Below, piece after piece: positions 1 through 8,845 of a stretch of DNA of 64,000 nt; positions within the stretch are counted from its first letter, which is position 1; every line of letters starts with the position of its first letter. The notes beneath the pieces are model-generated. The model made no database searches. It was not told the DNA's origin and worked only from the letters and a program-made list of their open reading frames with translations. Source of the stretch: Ruminococcus flavefaciens AE3010. GTDB taxonomy: Bacteria > Bacillota > Clostridia > Oscillospirales > Ruminococcaceae. The position numbers were made by a program, and so were the translations under genes. Location of the stretch: NCBI RefSeq assembly GCF_000526795.1, contig NZ_JAGT01000001.1, positions 3,268,501 through 3,332,500 of the forward strand. The letters are read 5' to 3'.

Positions 1-107
1 CATAATGAATTAATTTCAGTGTTAAAGAATTAAAGGACTATGATTGCCATATTAAATATATTGATTAATTTGCTTCGTGTGAATTAATATTATATATAAA
101 TGAAAGA

Positions 108-134
108 GCTCCCTGTGTAATAAACACAGGGAGC
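108..134. terminator. Hairpin terminator in debris region
   Basis: An 11-bp perfect stem (GCTCCCTGTGT paired with ACACAGGGAGC) has a short A/T loop and is followed by AGTTTTG on the plus strand and a T-rich run on the minus strand. It lies just downstream of the minus-strand remnant at 173-358, so it may be the old terminator of that gene. It could also end a plus-strand gene outside the window. Confidence 0.6.
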
Positions 135-172
135 AGTTTTGTAACCAGAGAATGTAACTTTTGAATTTAATA

Positions 173-358
173 TTAAATTATATTACTAATACATTGCGAT
201 ACACAGATATATAAGTGTGAATCCTGATAGTTGTCTGTGATAATGCCCAGGCTGGCGACATATTTGCCGCCGCCTGTTTTAAGATCATCCTTAAGGTAGA
301 CTAAAAGACTTCTGGTGTCGATTATTGATCTACCGTTGACGTTATGATTCAAGAATTG
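173..358 (-). pseudogene. C-terminal remnant of an unrecognised gene
   Basis: The minus strand is open for about 61 codons between two stop codons, ending at a TAA at 173-175. The translation includes the phrases RSIIDTRSLLVYLKDDLK and YVASLGIITDNYQ, which look like real protein rather than random sequence. There is no ATG and no ribosome-binding site at its beginning. I do not recognise the family. The remains of the start cannot be found upstream, so I read it as the tail of a deleted gene. Confidence 0.3.
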
Positions 359-477
359 TTACTGCACAGAGAAATGTTCTTTATATAATGATTATAAATA
401 TAAGTTTCAATACATGGGTAAAGACAACATCAGCTGCTCTATTTTTAGGATTACATATTCATATTGGAAAAGCGTTG

Positions 478-506
478 TTGCAATAAATCGGATAGTATGT
501 TATAAT
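478..506 (+). promoter_or_regulatory. Sigma-A-type promoter
   Basis: TTGCAA (478-483) and TATAAT (501-506) are separated by 17 bp. A strong ribosome-binding site (GGAGGCG) and an ATG follow within 30 bp. The reading frame it serves is now only 18 codons long, so this looks like a working promoter left in front of a destroyed gene. It may also read through into the regulator gene at 721. Confidence 0.55.
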
Positions 507-528
507 TCATTACATAGGAGGCGGGATC

Positions 529-585
529 ATGGATACTTCAAAAAGACTTCGGATAAAAGATGATGAATCGCTGCCATCATTGTAA
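529..585 (+). other. 18-codon ORF, probable 5' stub of a broken gene
   Basis: ATG at 529 lies 5 to 8 bases after GGAGGCG and behind a good promoter, but the frame stops after 18 codons. The next 90 bases contain other short open stretches in shifted frames and no complete gene. A frameshifted or deleted small gene is the simplest reading. A genuine micropeptide cannot be excluded. Confidence 0.3.
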
Positions 586-720
586 CGGCATGGGATAAAT
601 CCGCTTCAGATCGCCATTTTACAAAATGCTACTTCAAGTTGCGCAAATGCAAATCCAGGTTGGTAGATTTTTTAGGATGACCTGTGATAGAATAGAAAAA
701 ACCGAAAGTGAGGTATGCAT

Positions 721-1260
721 ATGAATTTTGCAGAACAATTAAAACAGATCAGAAAAGACAGAAAACTATCTCAGGAGGATCTGGCTGAATTGCTTGATGT
801 GAGCAGACAGGCTGTATCAAAATGGGAGCAGGGAGCAGGCTATCCCGAGGTTGAAAAGCTGTTGTTATTATCCGACAAGCTGAATATATCTCTTGACAGC
901 CTTATGGGAAACGAAAATTTACAGGAGAAACGATCGGAAAATGATAATGTGACAGGAAATATAATAATAACCTCTCCTAATGAAAATGTTATCGCTACCT
1001 GCTGTAAAGTATGTTCTTCACAAAAAATGAAAGGCGGTGCAGGCTCACCTAAATATTTTTTGATGGGAGTTAGCAGCGGAGGTAATCCTGCTTCGGGAGA
1101 GCCCACAACTCTTTTAGGCTGGTATGCAGATAATGAAAGCATTTCAAAAGAGATCAGAGAAATACAAAATGCGCTTGCAAAGGGTATTCCTGATTATGAA
1201 CTGAAATACAGCTCTAAAGTAAAAAGGCACTGGCTGAGTATAAAAATAGTAAATGATTAA
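721..1260 (+). CDS. XRE-family helix-turn-helix transcriptional regulator
   Basis: A 179-residue protein whose first 64 residues form a typical Cro/C1-type HTH domain (LSQEDLAELLDVSRQAVSKWEQG, residues about 18-40, is the diagnostic helix pair). The remaining 115 residues are not a family I recognise. They contain CCKVC and several glycines, so a small ligand- or metal-sensing part is possible. ATG at 715 sits one base after AGG and is too close to the ribosome-binding site. ATG at 721 is 7 bases away and is preferred. The gene stands alone, ends at a strong terminator (1323-1352), and may act on its neighbours, but no operator was identified. Confidence 0.85.
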   Translation: MNFAEQLKQIRKDRKLSQEDLAELLDVSRQAVSKWEQGAGYPEVEKLLLLSDKLNISLDSLMGNENLQEKRSENDNVTGNIIITSPNENVIATCCKVCSSQKMKGGAGSPKYFLMGVSSGGNPASGEPTTLLGWYADNESISKEIREIQNALAKGIPDYELKYSSKVKRHWLSIKIVND

Positions 1261-1322
1261 CGGCTGATGCCCTCATTCAATATCATGATAAATAAAGGCT
1301 CATAAAAATGATCATGTATATA

Positions 1323-1352
1323 GATATCCGCCCGCAGGCGGATATCTTTTTT
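1323..1352 (+). terminator. Intrinsic terminator after the XRE gene
   Basis: A 10-bp perfect stem (GATATCCGCC with GGCGGATATC), a CGCA loop, and six T residues directly after it. This is a textbook Rho-independent terminator on the plus strand. Confidence 0.9.
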
Positions 1353-1371
1353 GTGCTATGCCTGTCAGCAG

Positions 1372-1400
1372 TTGATTTTGAAGCGTGCAGGGTGTATAAT
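1372..1400 (+). promoter_or_regulatory. Sigma-A promoter of the serine hydrolase
   Basis: TTGATT (1372-1377), a 17-bp spacer and a consensus TATAAT (1395-1400) lie 31 bp upstream of the chosen ATG at 1432. Confidence 0.75.
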
Positions 1401-1431
1401 AAATACATATTATTTACATAAGGTGGGGACT

Positions 1432-2931
1432 ATGAAAAAGTTATTGGCAATGATAATCATGACAGTATTGACAATAGTAGTTTTAATACCATTTACAGCT
1501 TATGCTGCGGACGTGGATTCGGTCTTGAATGCTCCTGTGTGGAACGATTATGTTGAACAGTCCATGGAGCTCGACAAAACTCCTGGACTTGCAGTTGCGG
1601 CAGTAAAAGGTTCAGATGTGGGCTTTAAGAATTGGGGATATGCAGATATAAAAGAAGAAACGCCGATGACGGAAGATACTCCCGTACATATAGGTTCATG
1701 TTCAAAAGCTTTCACTGCGCTGTCCGTCCTGCTTTTACAGGAGGAAGGAAAGCTCTCCATAGAGGACAGTATTTCCGACTACATTCCATGGTGGCATGTT
1801 ACATACAACGGACGTGATGCGGATATAAAGATATGGCAGCTCCTGAATCATTGCTCAGGTATCCCTAATGCGGCAACCATGGCAAAGTATCCCTCAGAAG
1901 CAGACGCGGACGAAGAGAAAATCGCACGTATTGCCGAAGATCTTGAACTCGTATCTGCACCCGGTGAAAAATTTGAATACTGTAATCTTGGTTACTGTAT
2001 TCTTGCATATCTTACCGAAACTGTCAGCGGTATGCCCTTTGATGAATATGTTGTAAAGGAGATAATGCAGCCCATAGGCATGACTCACAGCGGATATGAC
2101 CTGCCTGTTGCACAGGGGTATATTTATTTCTGGGGCAGACCTAAAGCCTACAATGCTCCCCATGCGAAAGGTATCGAGGGAGAAGGCTTTGCAGTAACGA
2201 CTGCTTCGGATATGGCTCTGTGGCTGAAAGCACAGATGGGACAAGCCGAACTTCCAGAAAAGCTGGAAAAGGCAATTGCTGCATCTCACGAAATAATCGA
2301 AGCCCATTACCCCAAGGACGGGATAAGGTGTGACGCAGATGACTGCAGCTATTTCAACGGATGGTATATCACCGACGGCGGAGTGCTTGAACACGGAGGC
2401 TGGAATCCGACCTTTAAGGCTCAGGTAATAATAGACCCAAATAGAGGAACAGCTGTTTTTACCGATTGTAATTCAACTGCAAATACTCAATGGTATGCAA
2501 TGAACAGCTGCTACAGGGAGCTTACCGGTAACAGGAGATATATAGATATTGTGCGATGTGATATGTTCATAATTGATATCATTGCGTCTGTATTATCCCT
2601 TATAATAGTTGGGATCATCCTCTTTACTGCTGTTATGTTCCTGACACAAAAAAAGAGACTTGCCGCAAAAACAAGTACAGCCAAAAAAGAAAGGCATTTA
2701 TTATATGCAAGAATAATCCCGCTGTTCATTTTTCTATGCGTGTCGATTATGATACCGTATGTCTTAGGTGCAGCACTGGGCTATCCCGGATTCGGCTATC
2801 GGCAGGTATGGACATGGGGCGGTCAGTCAGCGGTAGTAATGTGTCTGCTGCTTGATGTGCTGATAATTTTCCTGCTCATAACAAGTATCGCAAGGTACAT
2901 ACGCAGAAAGGAAGCTATAAATAAGAGCTGA
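1432..2931 (+). CDS. Membrane-anchored serine hydrolase, beta-lactamase/DD-peptidase fold
   Basis: A 499-residue protein beginning with a signal peptide (residues 1-25, ending AYAA). The class C beta-lactamase/penicillin-binding fold is shown by the SxxK motif S-C-S-K at about residues 89-92, the Y-C-N triad at about 183-185 and a late HGG box. These are the nucleophile, the general base region and the third active-site element. The C-terminal 120 residues carry three hydrophobic segments, so the catalytic domain is probably outside the cell and tethered at its C-terminus. Substrate is unknown: peptidoglycan stem peptides, esters or D-amino-acid peptides are all usual for this family. ATG 1432 follows AGGTGGGG and is preferred over an upstream in-frame start that would hide the signal peptide. 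Confidence 0.85.
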   Translation: MKKLLAMIIMTVLTIVVLIPFTAYAADVDSVLNAPVWNDYVEQSMELDKTPGLAVAAVKGSDVGFKNWGYADIKEETPMTEDTPVHIGSCSKAFTALSVLLLQEEGKLSIEDSISDYIPWWHVTYNGRDADIKIWQLLNHCSGIPNAATMAKYPSEADADEEKIARIAEDLELVSAPGEKFEYCNLGYCILAYLTETVSGMPFDEYVVKEIMQPIGMTHSGYDLPVAQGYIYFWGRPKAYNAPHAKGIEGEGFAVTTASDMALWLKAQMGQAELPEKLEKAIAASHEIIEAHYPKDGIRCDADDCSYFNGWYITDGGVLEHGGWNPTFKAQVIIDPNRGTAVFTDCNSTANTQWYAMNSCYRELTGNRRYIDIVRCDMFIIDIIASVLSLIIVGIILFTAVMFLTQKKRLAAKTSTAKKERHLLYARIIPLFIFLCVSIMIPYVLGAALGYPGFGYRQVWTWGGQSAVVMCLLLDVLIIFLLITSIARYIRRKEAINKS

Positions 2932-3037
2932 TATTACTGATACAGATTTGCTGTTGTTTGCGTTATATCCAAGCATCTTATACCCAAGCCCTTTAATATC
3001 ATCATGTGGGGCATAAATTTATCTTTCTGAAATGATA

Positions 3038-3066
3038 TTGTGTTTTTTGCGTTTGAGTGATATAAT
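3038..3066 (+). promoter_or_regulatory. Sigma-A promoter of the zinc-ribbon protein
   Basis: TTGTGT (3038-3043), 17 bp, TATAAT (3061-3066), about 50 bp upstream of the ATG at 3118. Confidence 0.65.
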
Positions 3067-3117
3067 AGAGAAGCAACAGCAGGCACTCAGCCTGTTTATC
3101 GAAAAGGGGAATGACAT

Positions 3118-4380
3118 ATGAACGAAATGGGCAATAATAACACAGAGCACTCTGATCTCAGGGAGGCGTACAAAACATTTGTAAGGCAGATGTCAAACTG
3201 GTATAACGGAGGGGAAATTCCCGAACTTGCAAGTCAGGATCTGCGCTTTGTTTTAGAGCTGCAAAAACAGAAGCTGCAATCCCTCGGACTTGATTTGAAG
3301 TACGAGCTCCGGAATACAGGTTCGAGGAATGTCTCGGGCGTTTCTTTAAGCGACAGGATATTTAAAAACACCGTAATGGGCGGATATATGGATATGACAA
3401 GAAGCGTTGGCAGCTCGCAGGAGCAGCTGAGCAAAAACACTTCCGATATAAGTCTGTTTGCCATGATACAGGAGCTGAAGGACGGAGCTAACCCAAGTGA
3501 CAATATGGCACTATGCTGTCCCAAATGCGGTGCGCCTTCAACTATCGGTATGCTGCAGGACGGCTGTAAATTCTGCGGTACGAAATTCATTATGAGCGAG
3601 CTGTATCCGAAGGTCATGAACTATATGATCAATGAACGCTATAACACCGAAAGGACAAGGCTCAAAAACAAACGTGATCTGACGATCCTGATAGCGGCGT
3701 GCGCCATACCGATCACAATAGCAGAGATAATTATCAACCTGTTCTCAGGGCAGACTCCCAGTATGATCATGAATATCTTCATTGCTCTCTTTGCAGGAGT
3801 CTTTGGCGGAGCTATGCTCGGCGGCATTATCTTTGTGTTCAAAAAGCTGTTTGAGACCTTCGGACTCATCGGCAAGGGGCTTCGTGGCGGAGGACATGCG
3901 CTCCCTACGGTGCTTCGTGCATATACGATAAAATGTTACGATCCCGAGTTTTCGTCGGAATACTTCCGCGATAAGATGATATCACTGTTCAGAATGGCTG
4001 TTTACAGCAAAGATGCCTCGGAGCTTGCCTGCTGCAAATGTCAGTGTCCCGAAAGGGCAGCCGATATCATTGAAGCGCAGCTTTACAATTTCAGCATAAA
4101 CAGCTGCAAAATAAAAAACATGGTATGCGATGCAAAGGTCACGCTGTTTCTGGATTGTCTCCATTACAAAGACGGAAAAGTCAAAAGCAAGTCGGACAAG
4201 TACAGAATTCATGTGAGGAAGCGTATCAAGAACCCCACTGAGCTCGGCTTCTCTTTCTCTGCCGTGAACTGTCCCTCATGCGGCGCAAGCTTTGACGCCC
4301 ACAGAGTAAAAGCTTGTCCCTACTGTAACAGTGAGTATCTGCATGAAGATCACGACTGGGTCGTTATTGATATTAAATGA
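3118..4380 (+). CDS. Zinc-ribbon membrane protein with a Tim44-like domain
   Basis: A 420-residue protein of uncertain role. Residues about 138-155 form a first zinc ribbon (CCPKCG then CKFCG), followed by two hydrophobic segments separated by a short turn (about residues 190-250). The next 120 residues, from LRAYTIKCYDPEFSSEYF onward, resemble the Tim44-like fold found in bacterial membrane proteins of this layout. A second ribbon (NCPSCGASF and CPYCN) lies near the C-terminus. The sequence therefore suggests a membrane protein with cytoplasmic metal-binding heads, possibly an assembly or chaperone factor. The ribosome-binding site is AAAAGGGG. The Tim44 assignment is from pattern memory and should be tested by profile search. 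Confidence 0.65.
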   Translation: MNEMGNNNTEHSDLREAYKTFVRQMSNWYNGGEIPELASQDLRFVLELQKQKLQSLGLDLKYELRNTGSRNVSGVSLSDRIFKNTVMGGYMDMTRSVGSSQEQLSKNTSDISLFAMIQELKDGANPSDNMALCCPKCGAPSTIGMLQDGCKFCGTKFIMSELYPKVMNYMINERYNTERTRLKNKRDLTILIAACAIPITIAEIIINLFSGQTPSMIMNIFIALFAGVFGGAMLGGIIFVFKKLFETFGLIGKGLRGGGHALPTVLRAYTIKCYDPEFSSEYFRDKMISLFRMAVYSKDASELACCKCQCPERAADIIEAQLYNFSINSCKIKNMVCDAKVTLFLDCLHYKDGKVKSKSDKYRIHVRKRIKNPTELGFSFSAVNCPSCGASFDAHRVKACPYCNSEYLHEDHDWVVIDIK

Positions 4381-4432
4381 TCCGAAGCCGTGGGATCGCT
4401 GCATAAGCATATAAAACTAAGGAGCAATGCAA

Positions 4433-5383
4433 ATGGATATTGATTATCTGTTGATGCTGCAGCGTTTCAGAGAAAGGATAAATGATGTACTGACGCCGTT
4501 TATGGAGCTCGTATCATTATTTGCTATTTCATTTCTGATCGTTATACCTGCTTTCATATACTGGTGTACGGATAAGCGCGTGGGACTGTATGCACTTTCA
4601 TCATATGCGTTGAGTTCAGTGCTTACTGTTGTCATAAAACTGACTGCCTGCGTCTATCGGCCGTGGATAAGGGACAGCCGTATCATTCCTGCCGAAAATG
4701 CAGTGAGATCGGCAACGGGCTATTCATTCCCCAGCGGTCATACTTCAAATGCAGCCTCCATTTACGGGTGTTTAGCTCTGAGGTCACCGAAAAAGCATAG
4801 ATGGATATCGTTCGTTTGTCTGTTCATGATATTTCTCACTGCTTTTTCCAGAAACTATCTGGGCGTACATACTCCGCAGGATGTTCTCGCAGCTATACTG
4901 CTCGGAGCTGCTGTTGTATTCGGTATGTCAAAGCTGTTTGAGTACCTGTCCTGCCATACGGAAAAGGAAGACATGTTTTTGGTAGGCGGAATAGCTTTTG
5001 GAATATTGGCACTGATATATATATTCGTAAAGCCGTACCCGAGGGATATGGTGAACGGAGAGCTTATCGCTGATCCTGATATAATGATGAAGGACGGATT
5101 CGGGTGTATAGGCAGGTTTACTGCACTTTGCTTTTCAAGGTATGCCGAGAAAAAATGGGTGAGGTACAGTCCGTCACTATCCCTGAAAACAGCTGTTCTT
5201 GGTGGTGTCGGAGCTGTTATGGTCATGCTGATAATAACATTCGGCGGTTCTCCTCTGGAAGCCGTATTCGGTATACACCGGGGAGCATTTATCAGGAACT
5301 TCATAATGATGTCTTTCATTATCGTGATATGGCCTGCTGTTATGAAGCTGAGCTCCAAAGACAGAAAATCGTTGGCTGAATGA
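4433..5383 (+). CDS. PAP2-family membrane phosphatase
   Basis: A 316-residue polytopic membrane protein with all three phosphatidic-acid-phosphatase motifs: K-x6-RP (KLTACVYRP), PSGH (SFPSGHTSNAAS) and SR-x5-H-x3-D (SRNYLGVHTPQD). The second and third contain the catalytic histidines. Members dephosphorylate lipid phosphates such as undecaprenyl pyrophosphate or phosphatidate on the outer membrane face. The second half adds four more hydrophobic segments, which makes it longer than the minimal family member. ATG 4433 is 8 bases after AAGGAG, while ATG 4427 is only 2 bases away, so 4433 is preferred. Confidence 0.88.
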   Translation: MDIDYLLMLQRFRERINDVLTPFMELVSLFAISFLIVIPAFIYWCTDKRVGLYALSSYALSSVLTVVIKLTACVYRPWIRDSRIIPAENAVRSATGYSFPSGHTSNAASIYGCLALRSPKKHRWISFVCLFMIFLTAFSRNYLGVHTPQDVLAAILLGAAVVFGMSKLFEYLSCHTEKEDMFLVGGIAFGILALIYIFVKPYPRDMVNGELIADPDIMMKDGFGCIGRFTALCFSRYAEKKWVRYSPSLSLKTAVLGGVGAVMVMLIITFGGSPLEAVFGIHRGAFIRNFIMMSFIIVIWPAVMKLSSKDRKSLAE

Positions 5384-5396
5384 TGTGTTGCAATGA

Positions 5397-5672
5397 ATGA
5401 GTAGAATAAAAATGCAGCTGAAATTACTTCCGCAAAACTCAGAGGATAAACTGACAGCAGACGCCATAAATGAAGAGGCATTTCCCGAATGTGAAAGGAA
5501 TTCCCTTGATGATATGTATGCTTCCGATACGGCTGATAAAATCGAAATACTGGGAATATATGATGACAATGCCATTGCGGGATTTTTCATAGTGCGCATA
5601 ATCCGCCAATGTAATACGATAATTATCGGATTTATATTTAAAGATAATTATAAATATTGGTATTATAATTAA
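5397..5672 (+). pseudogene. Truncated GNAT N-acetyltransferase
   Basis: The first 65 residues (NEEAFPECERNSLDDM, then GIYDDNAIAGFFIVR) look like the N-terminal strand-helix part of a GNAT acetyltransferase. The acetyl-CoA binding loop (Q/R-x-x-G-x-G/A) is missing. After FFIVR the sequence turns AT-rich and unlike the family, and it ends at residue 91, while GNAT enzymes usually have about 150. A 3' deletion is likely. It starts 14 bp after the PAP2 gene and has no clear ribosome-binding site of its own. Confidence 0.55.
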
Positions 5673-5697
5673 AGCCGATACGTAATGTATCGGCTTT
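5671..5697. terminator. Bidirectional terminator
   Basis: An 11-bp perfect stem (AAAGCCGATAC with GTATCGGCTTT) has a 5-base loop and A/T flanks on both sides. It sits between convergent genes. Confidence 0.8.
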
Positions 5698-5759
5698 ATT
5701 CCTATTCGGTTTGGTTTGGTGTTTTTCCGCTAACGGAAGCGCCCTTGGCTGCCTTTTTC

Positions 5760-6608
5760 TTAGTTTTCTTCAATGAACATTCCTGTAAGCTTGGGGACAT
5801 TGAAACGTGTGGTGAAAAGCTCGCACTTGCAGAGAAATTCATAGAATATATGCCTGCCCTGTCCAGACATGGATTCATAATTGCCCTGACCTTTGGCGAG
5901 TATCACGTCGGAATCATCAAGGACTTTTTTGGCATTGTCGGGCAGCATTTCACAGATAGTTCCTGCGATGGCTGTGCCGTTGGAAACTATCTCGGCAACA
6001 GCATCAAGCCCCACATATCGGGCGTCTTCGGCAGCTGCGTCGTTAAGAACGTCTCCGCCGCGCACCATAGCCGTAACAGTAAGCTGCGGAAATCTCTTTT
6101 TGAGCTGCTCAAGCATGAGCTTGTCAAGGACTATTTCTCCGCAGTTGTCACATATCAGAAGGAATGTTTTGGCATTTCTGCACTCTCGGAGAAATGCTTC
6201 GTAAGTTCTGACGTCATCTTTGCGCATTTTTGTATTGCTGAACAGCCCAAGGAACTCGTCACTGTCAATGCTGTTCATAGCTCCGAAGTCGATATAATTG
6301 CCTATACGCGACATTATCATTGCCTTTGCAAGAGGGTCTTCGGCGGAATTTATCTCGCGGCGAAGACGGTCCTCCATAGACAGCACAAGATCATTGTACT
6401 GCTTCTTTATGGCGCTGTAATCAGCGCTTTCACCGAAGTATTTCAGGTGTACCTTGTTGAAAAGATATACCATATACGGACTTGTATCGGTTTCTTTTCG
6501 GTTATCGAGAAGCCTTTTTATCTCAGCGAGATACTCTGCGTTATTCGTTTTATTCTTCTGGCGTTCGTACAGACATTCTGCGCAGCTTTCGGGTATCCTC
6601 ATTTTCAT
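5760..6608 (-). CDS. DUF89/ARMT1-type metal-dependent phosphatase
   Basis: A 282-residue protein of the DUF89 family, whose studied members are metal-dependent phosphatases acting on damaged or over-reactive phosphometabolites. An N-terminal SCAEC pair (residues about 8-12) is typical of the bacterial/archaeal branch. The core has LICDNCGEIVLDKLML (about residues 150-166), with the acidic residues that hold the metal, and a later GQGNYESM loop. Its ATG overlaps the carbonic anhydrase stop codon (ATGA), so the two are translationally coupled. The true substrate is not visible in the sequence. Confidence 0.8.
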   Translation of the reverse strand: MKMRIPESCAECLYERQKNKTNNAEYLAEIKRLLDNRKETDTSPYMVYLFNKVHLKYFGESADYSAIKKQYNDLVLSMEDRLRREINSAEDPLAKAMIMSRIGNYIDFGAMNSIDSDEFLGLFSNTKMRKDDVRTYEAFLRECRNAKTFLLICDNCGEIVLDKLMLEQLKKRFPQLTVTAMVRGGDVLNDAAAEDARYVGLDAVAEIVSNGTAIAGTICEMLPDNAKKVLDDSDVILAKGQGNYESMSGQGRHIFYEFLCKCELFTTRFNVPKLTGMFIEEN

Positions 6609-7174
6609 AGAAACTCCACCTCTCCGCTTTCAAGGTGATAGATCGCACCGAGGACTTTAAGTCCGTATTCACGCTCGTCCTTTTGTATCTGCAGGCTGTG
6701 TTCAATGATCTGGCAGCTGTGCTTCACGTTGAGACAGCAAGCCCTGACCTCGTCCTTTTCATCGCCGATAGCTTTCACTATCTCGTCCGTGATGTACTTG
6801 ATATAGCCGTCGGGTTCGTGGTTCATGGCAGCGTCAACAGCGCCGCAGTGGTCGTGACCGAGGACAACGATGAGTCCAGTGCCGAGGTGCTCCGCCGCGT
6901 ACTCGATGCTGCCAAGCTGGTGGGAATCGATAACGTTTCCCGCAACTCTGATAACGAAAAGGTCGCCTATCCCTGCGGAGAATATGAGCTCGGGAACAAC
7001 TCTCGAATCTGAACATGCAATGATTATGGCATAGGGCTGCTGACCGTTCTGACTGAATCGCAGCAGATTCTCAGACGAGACATCGCTGGTGAGTTCCCTG
7101 GAGCTTATGTATATCTTATTGCCTGCGATGAGCCTGTTTTGGGCTTCATCAGCGGTTATTCTGTATGACTGCAT
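6605..7174 (-). CDS. Beta-class carbonic anhydrase
   Basis: A 189-residue protein that should interconvert CO2 and bicarbonate. The zinc ligands are visible: CSDSR (Cys with the Asp-Arg dyad, residues about 54-58) and H-x2-C in GHDHCGA (about residues 105-111). Length matches the short bacterial beta class. In an anaerobe the enzyme supplies bicarbonate for carboxylations. It is the first gene of a two-gene unit with the DUF89 protein and has a good promoter at 7226-7254. Confidence 0.92.
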   Translation of the reverse strand: MQSYRITADEAQNRLIAGNKIYISSRELTSDVSSENLLRFSQNGQQPYAIIIACSDSRVVPELIFSAGIGDLFVIRVAGNVIDSHQLGSIEYAAEHLGTGLIVVLGHDHCGAVDAAMNHEPDGYIKYITDEIVKAIGDEKDEVRACCLNVKHSCQIIEHSLQIQKDEREYGLKVLGAIYHLESGEVEFL

Positions 7175-7225
7175 TGCTGTTACCTCACTTAAAAATATAG
7201 TTCACAGTATTTTCGTTCTTTCCAT

Positions 7226-7254
7226 ATTATATCATTTTTGCCCGGTATTGTAAA
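7226..7254 (-). promoter_or_regulatory. Sigma-A promoter of the carbonic anhydrase operon
   Basis: Read on the minus strand: TTTACA (7249-7254), 17 bp, TATAAT (7226-7231), about 50 bp before the ATG. Confidence 0.75.
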
Positions 7255-7319
7255 TGCCTTTGAGGTGCGAATGCATAATTGGAGCTTATTGGCAAGGTGC
7301 CTGAGATGAAATAAAATCA

Positions 7320-7343
7320 GCCCCACCCGATATCGGGTGGGGC
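7320..7343 (-). terminator. Terminator after the Ro60-like gene
   Basis: A 24-base perfect palindrome (GCCCCACCC GATATC GGGTGGGGC) lies 11 bases downstream of the DUF2828 stop codon. On the minus strand it is followed by TGATTTTATTTC, a moderate T tract. Confidence 0.75.
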
Positions 7344-7354
7344 AAATATCATTC

Positions 7355-8827
7355 TTACGCCGCCGTTATAGGCGCATATCTCTTGGATGCAAGTATCTTA
7401 TCCATTACAGCCTCGGGGGATATTTCACCGCCCATGACCATATCGAATACTGATGGTGTGTAGCCCGATACCAGTGCAGCTCCTGTTTCGGAGCGTGTTA
7501 CAGGCATCGCGTCACATCTTGCATTTACGTTCCAGAATACTATCTCAGGCAGGTCGTAGCCGTACTGGTTGTAGAGCTTTCTCATTGCCTTGAACAGTAC
7601 ATCGTCATTGCCGCCCACAACGCAGTAGTCGAACTGCATATCCGAGATTATGTAGAGCTTCGAGGGCATATCTGCTGCTGAGACCTTGTTCTTTACAGCT
7701 GTACGGAGTATCAGCATGAACACAGCCTCAAGGTTTGTATTTGCCACCTCGTTGAAGGTGTCGCAGTAACGAACCTTCTCCACTATGTCCTTGCCCTTTA
7801 TCTCTACGAGACGGGGCTTCTCGGAGAAAGTGATGAAGTGGTTCGCAAACTCGCCTCTATTGTGCTCTGCGAAGTATATTCCCAGAGACAGCGCTGCGTC
7901 TATAGGACGTATTCCTCCGCAGCCGCAGGTCATAGAGCCTGAGCCGTCTATAACAGCTATAGCATTCTCACGTCTTGAAGCTGTCAGGTCGGGCAGGGAC
8001 TTCCATGCGGCGTCCAGTGACTTTCTCTCTGCTGCCGATATATTGCCTGTCAGTGCGGCTCTCACTATGTCGTAGGGGAACAGTCTGTCGGCATTGAGCT
8101 TTGCTGTGCCGTTGTGTACGTTATTCAGGTAGCCCGTATAACGCTCATTATCATTTCTGATAAAAGCGCGGCGGTACTTGAACATAGCGCATGAGGGCTG
8201 TACCTCATAGTCGAATGTGTAGTCACGCTCGCGGAGACGGTTCTCCAGTATGTCTGTGTATGCTCTCAGAGCGGACAGAGTACGTCTGTATGCAGGCTCG
8301 GTCATGCCAAGCAGTGCTGCCATACGTCTGCCCTTGTTTCGTGTATCCTTTGAGGACGCATTGACTGAGGGCAGCCACTTTGCAAGCAGGGAAGCCTGCC
8401 CCTTTGCATTCATAGCTGCCATATCCTTATCCAGCTGAGACTTTATCTCCTTGGCTGCTGCGTTCTCCAGAGGAGTATCCAGAAGTACGCACAGGTCGTC
8501 GAAACGGCCGTACTCAGCGAACAGAGGGATATTCTTCTCAACAGCCTTGGGAGCTGTCTTTACCAGTGCGGAAACTGCACAGCGGAAGAAACGTCTCTCA
8601 CCCAGACCGCCTCTTGCGTCACGGGCGAAGAAGATTATCTTCATGGTCTTGTCGGGATCCTCGGCGTAAGCGCGTGTTACCACGTCAGCTATCTCCTGGG
8701 CTGTGAAATTTCTCATCGCACCTGCCTTGAAGAACATATCAAGGCAGAATGACTCGGTTGAACGGTAAGCAGTACCGCCGTTTTCGGTATATGTCATGTT
8801 GGACTCGTTCTTTAAGTAGTTAAGCAT
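7355..8827 (-). CDS. Ro60/TROVE-like RNA-binding protein with vWA domain (DUF2828 type)
   Basis: A 490-residue protein. The first 280 residues are helical and begin with YTENGGTAYRST, the signature start of the DUF2828 branch related to TROVE. Ro60/TROVE proteins form a HEAT-like ring that binds Y RNAs and misfolded RNA ends. Residues about 288-460 form a von Willebrand A domain with an intact metal site: DGSGSM, the NTN threonine and ISDMQFD. It lies downstream of rtcB in the same direction, with a spacer full of structured RNA candidates, which matches known Ro-RtcB-Y RNA operons of other bacteria. ATG 8827 follows AAAGGAGAG. Function as an RNA-repair partner is inferred from family and context. 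Confidence 0.8.
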   Translation of the reverse strand: MLNYLKNESNMTYTENGGTAYRSTESFCLDMFFKAGAMRNFTAQEIADVVTRAYAEDPDKTMKIIFFARDARGGLGERRFFRCAVSALVKTAPKAVEKNIPLFAEYGRFDDLCVLLDTPLENAAAKEIKSQLDKDMAAMNAKGQASLLAKWLPSVNASSKDTRNKGRRMAALLGMTEPAYRRTLSALRAYTDILENRLRERDYTFDYEVQPSCAMFKYRRAFIRNDNERYTGYLNNVHNGTAKLNADRLFPYDIVRAALTGNISAAERKSLDAAWKSLPDLTASRRENAIAVIDGSGSMTCGCGGIRPIDAALSLGIYFAEHNRGEFANHFITFSEKPRLVEIKGKDIVEKVRYCDTFNEVANTNLEAVFMLILRTAVKNKVSAADMPSKLYIISDMQFDYCVVGGNDDVLFKAMRKLYNQYGYDLPEIVFWNVNARCDAMPVTRSETGAALVSGYTPSVFDMVMGGEISPEAVMDKILASKRYAPITAA

Positions 8828-8845
8828 AGTTTCTCTCTCCTTTCA

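Noticed and set aside
1894..2394. Minus-strand 166-codon ORF opposite the serine hydrolase
   Set aside because: The plus frame holds catalytic motifs SxxK and YxN. The antisense frame has no family pattern.
5685..6638. Plus-strand 317-codon ORF opposite DUF89
   Set aside because: It is a shadow frame. The minus frame has DUF89 motifs and a coupled start, whereas this one has Cys/His-rich noise and no ribosome-binding site.
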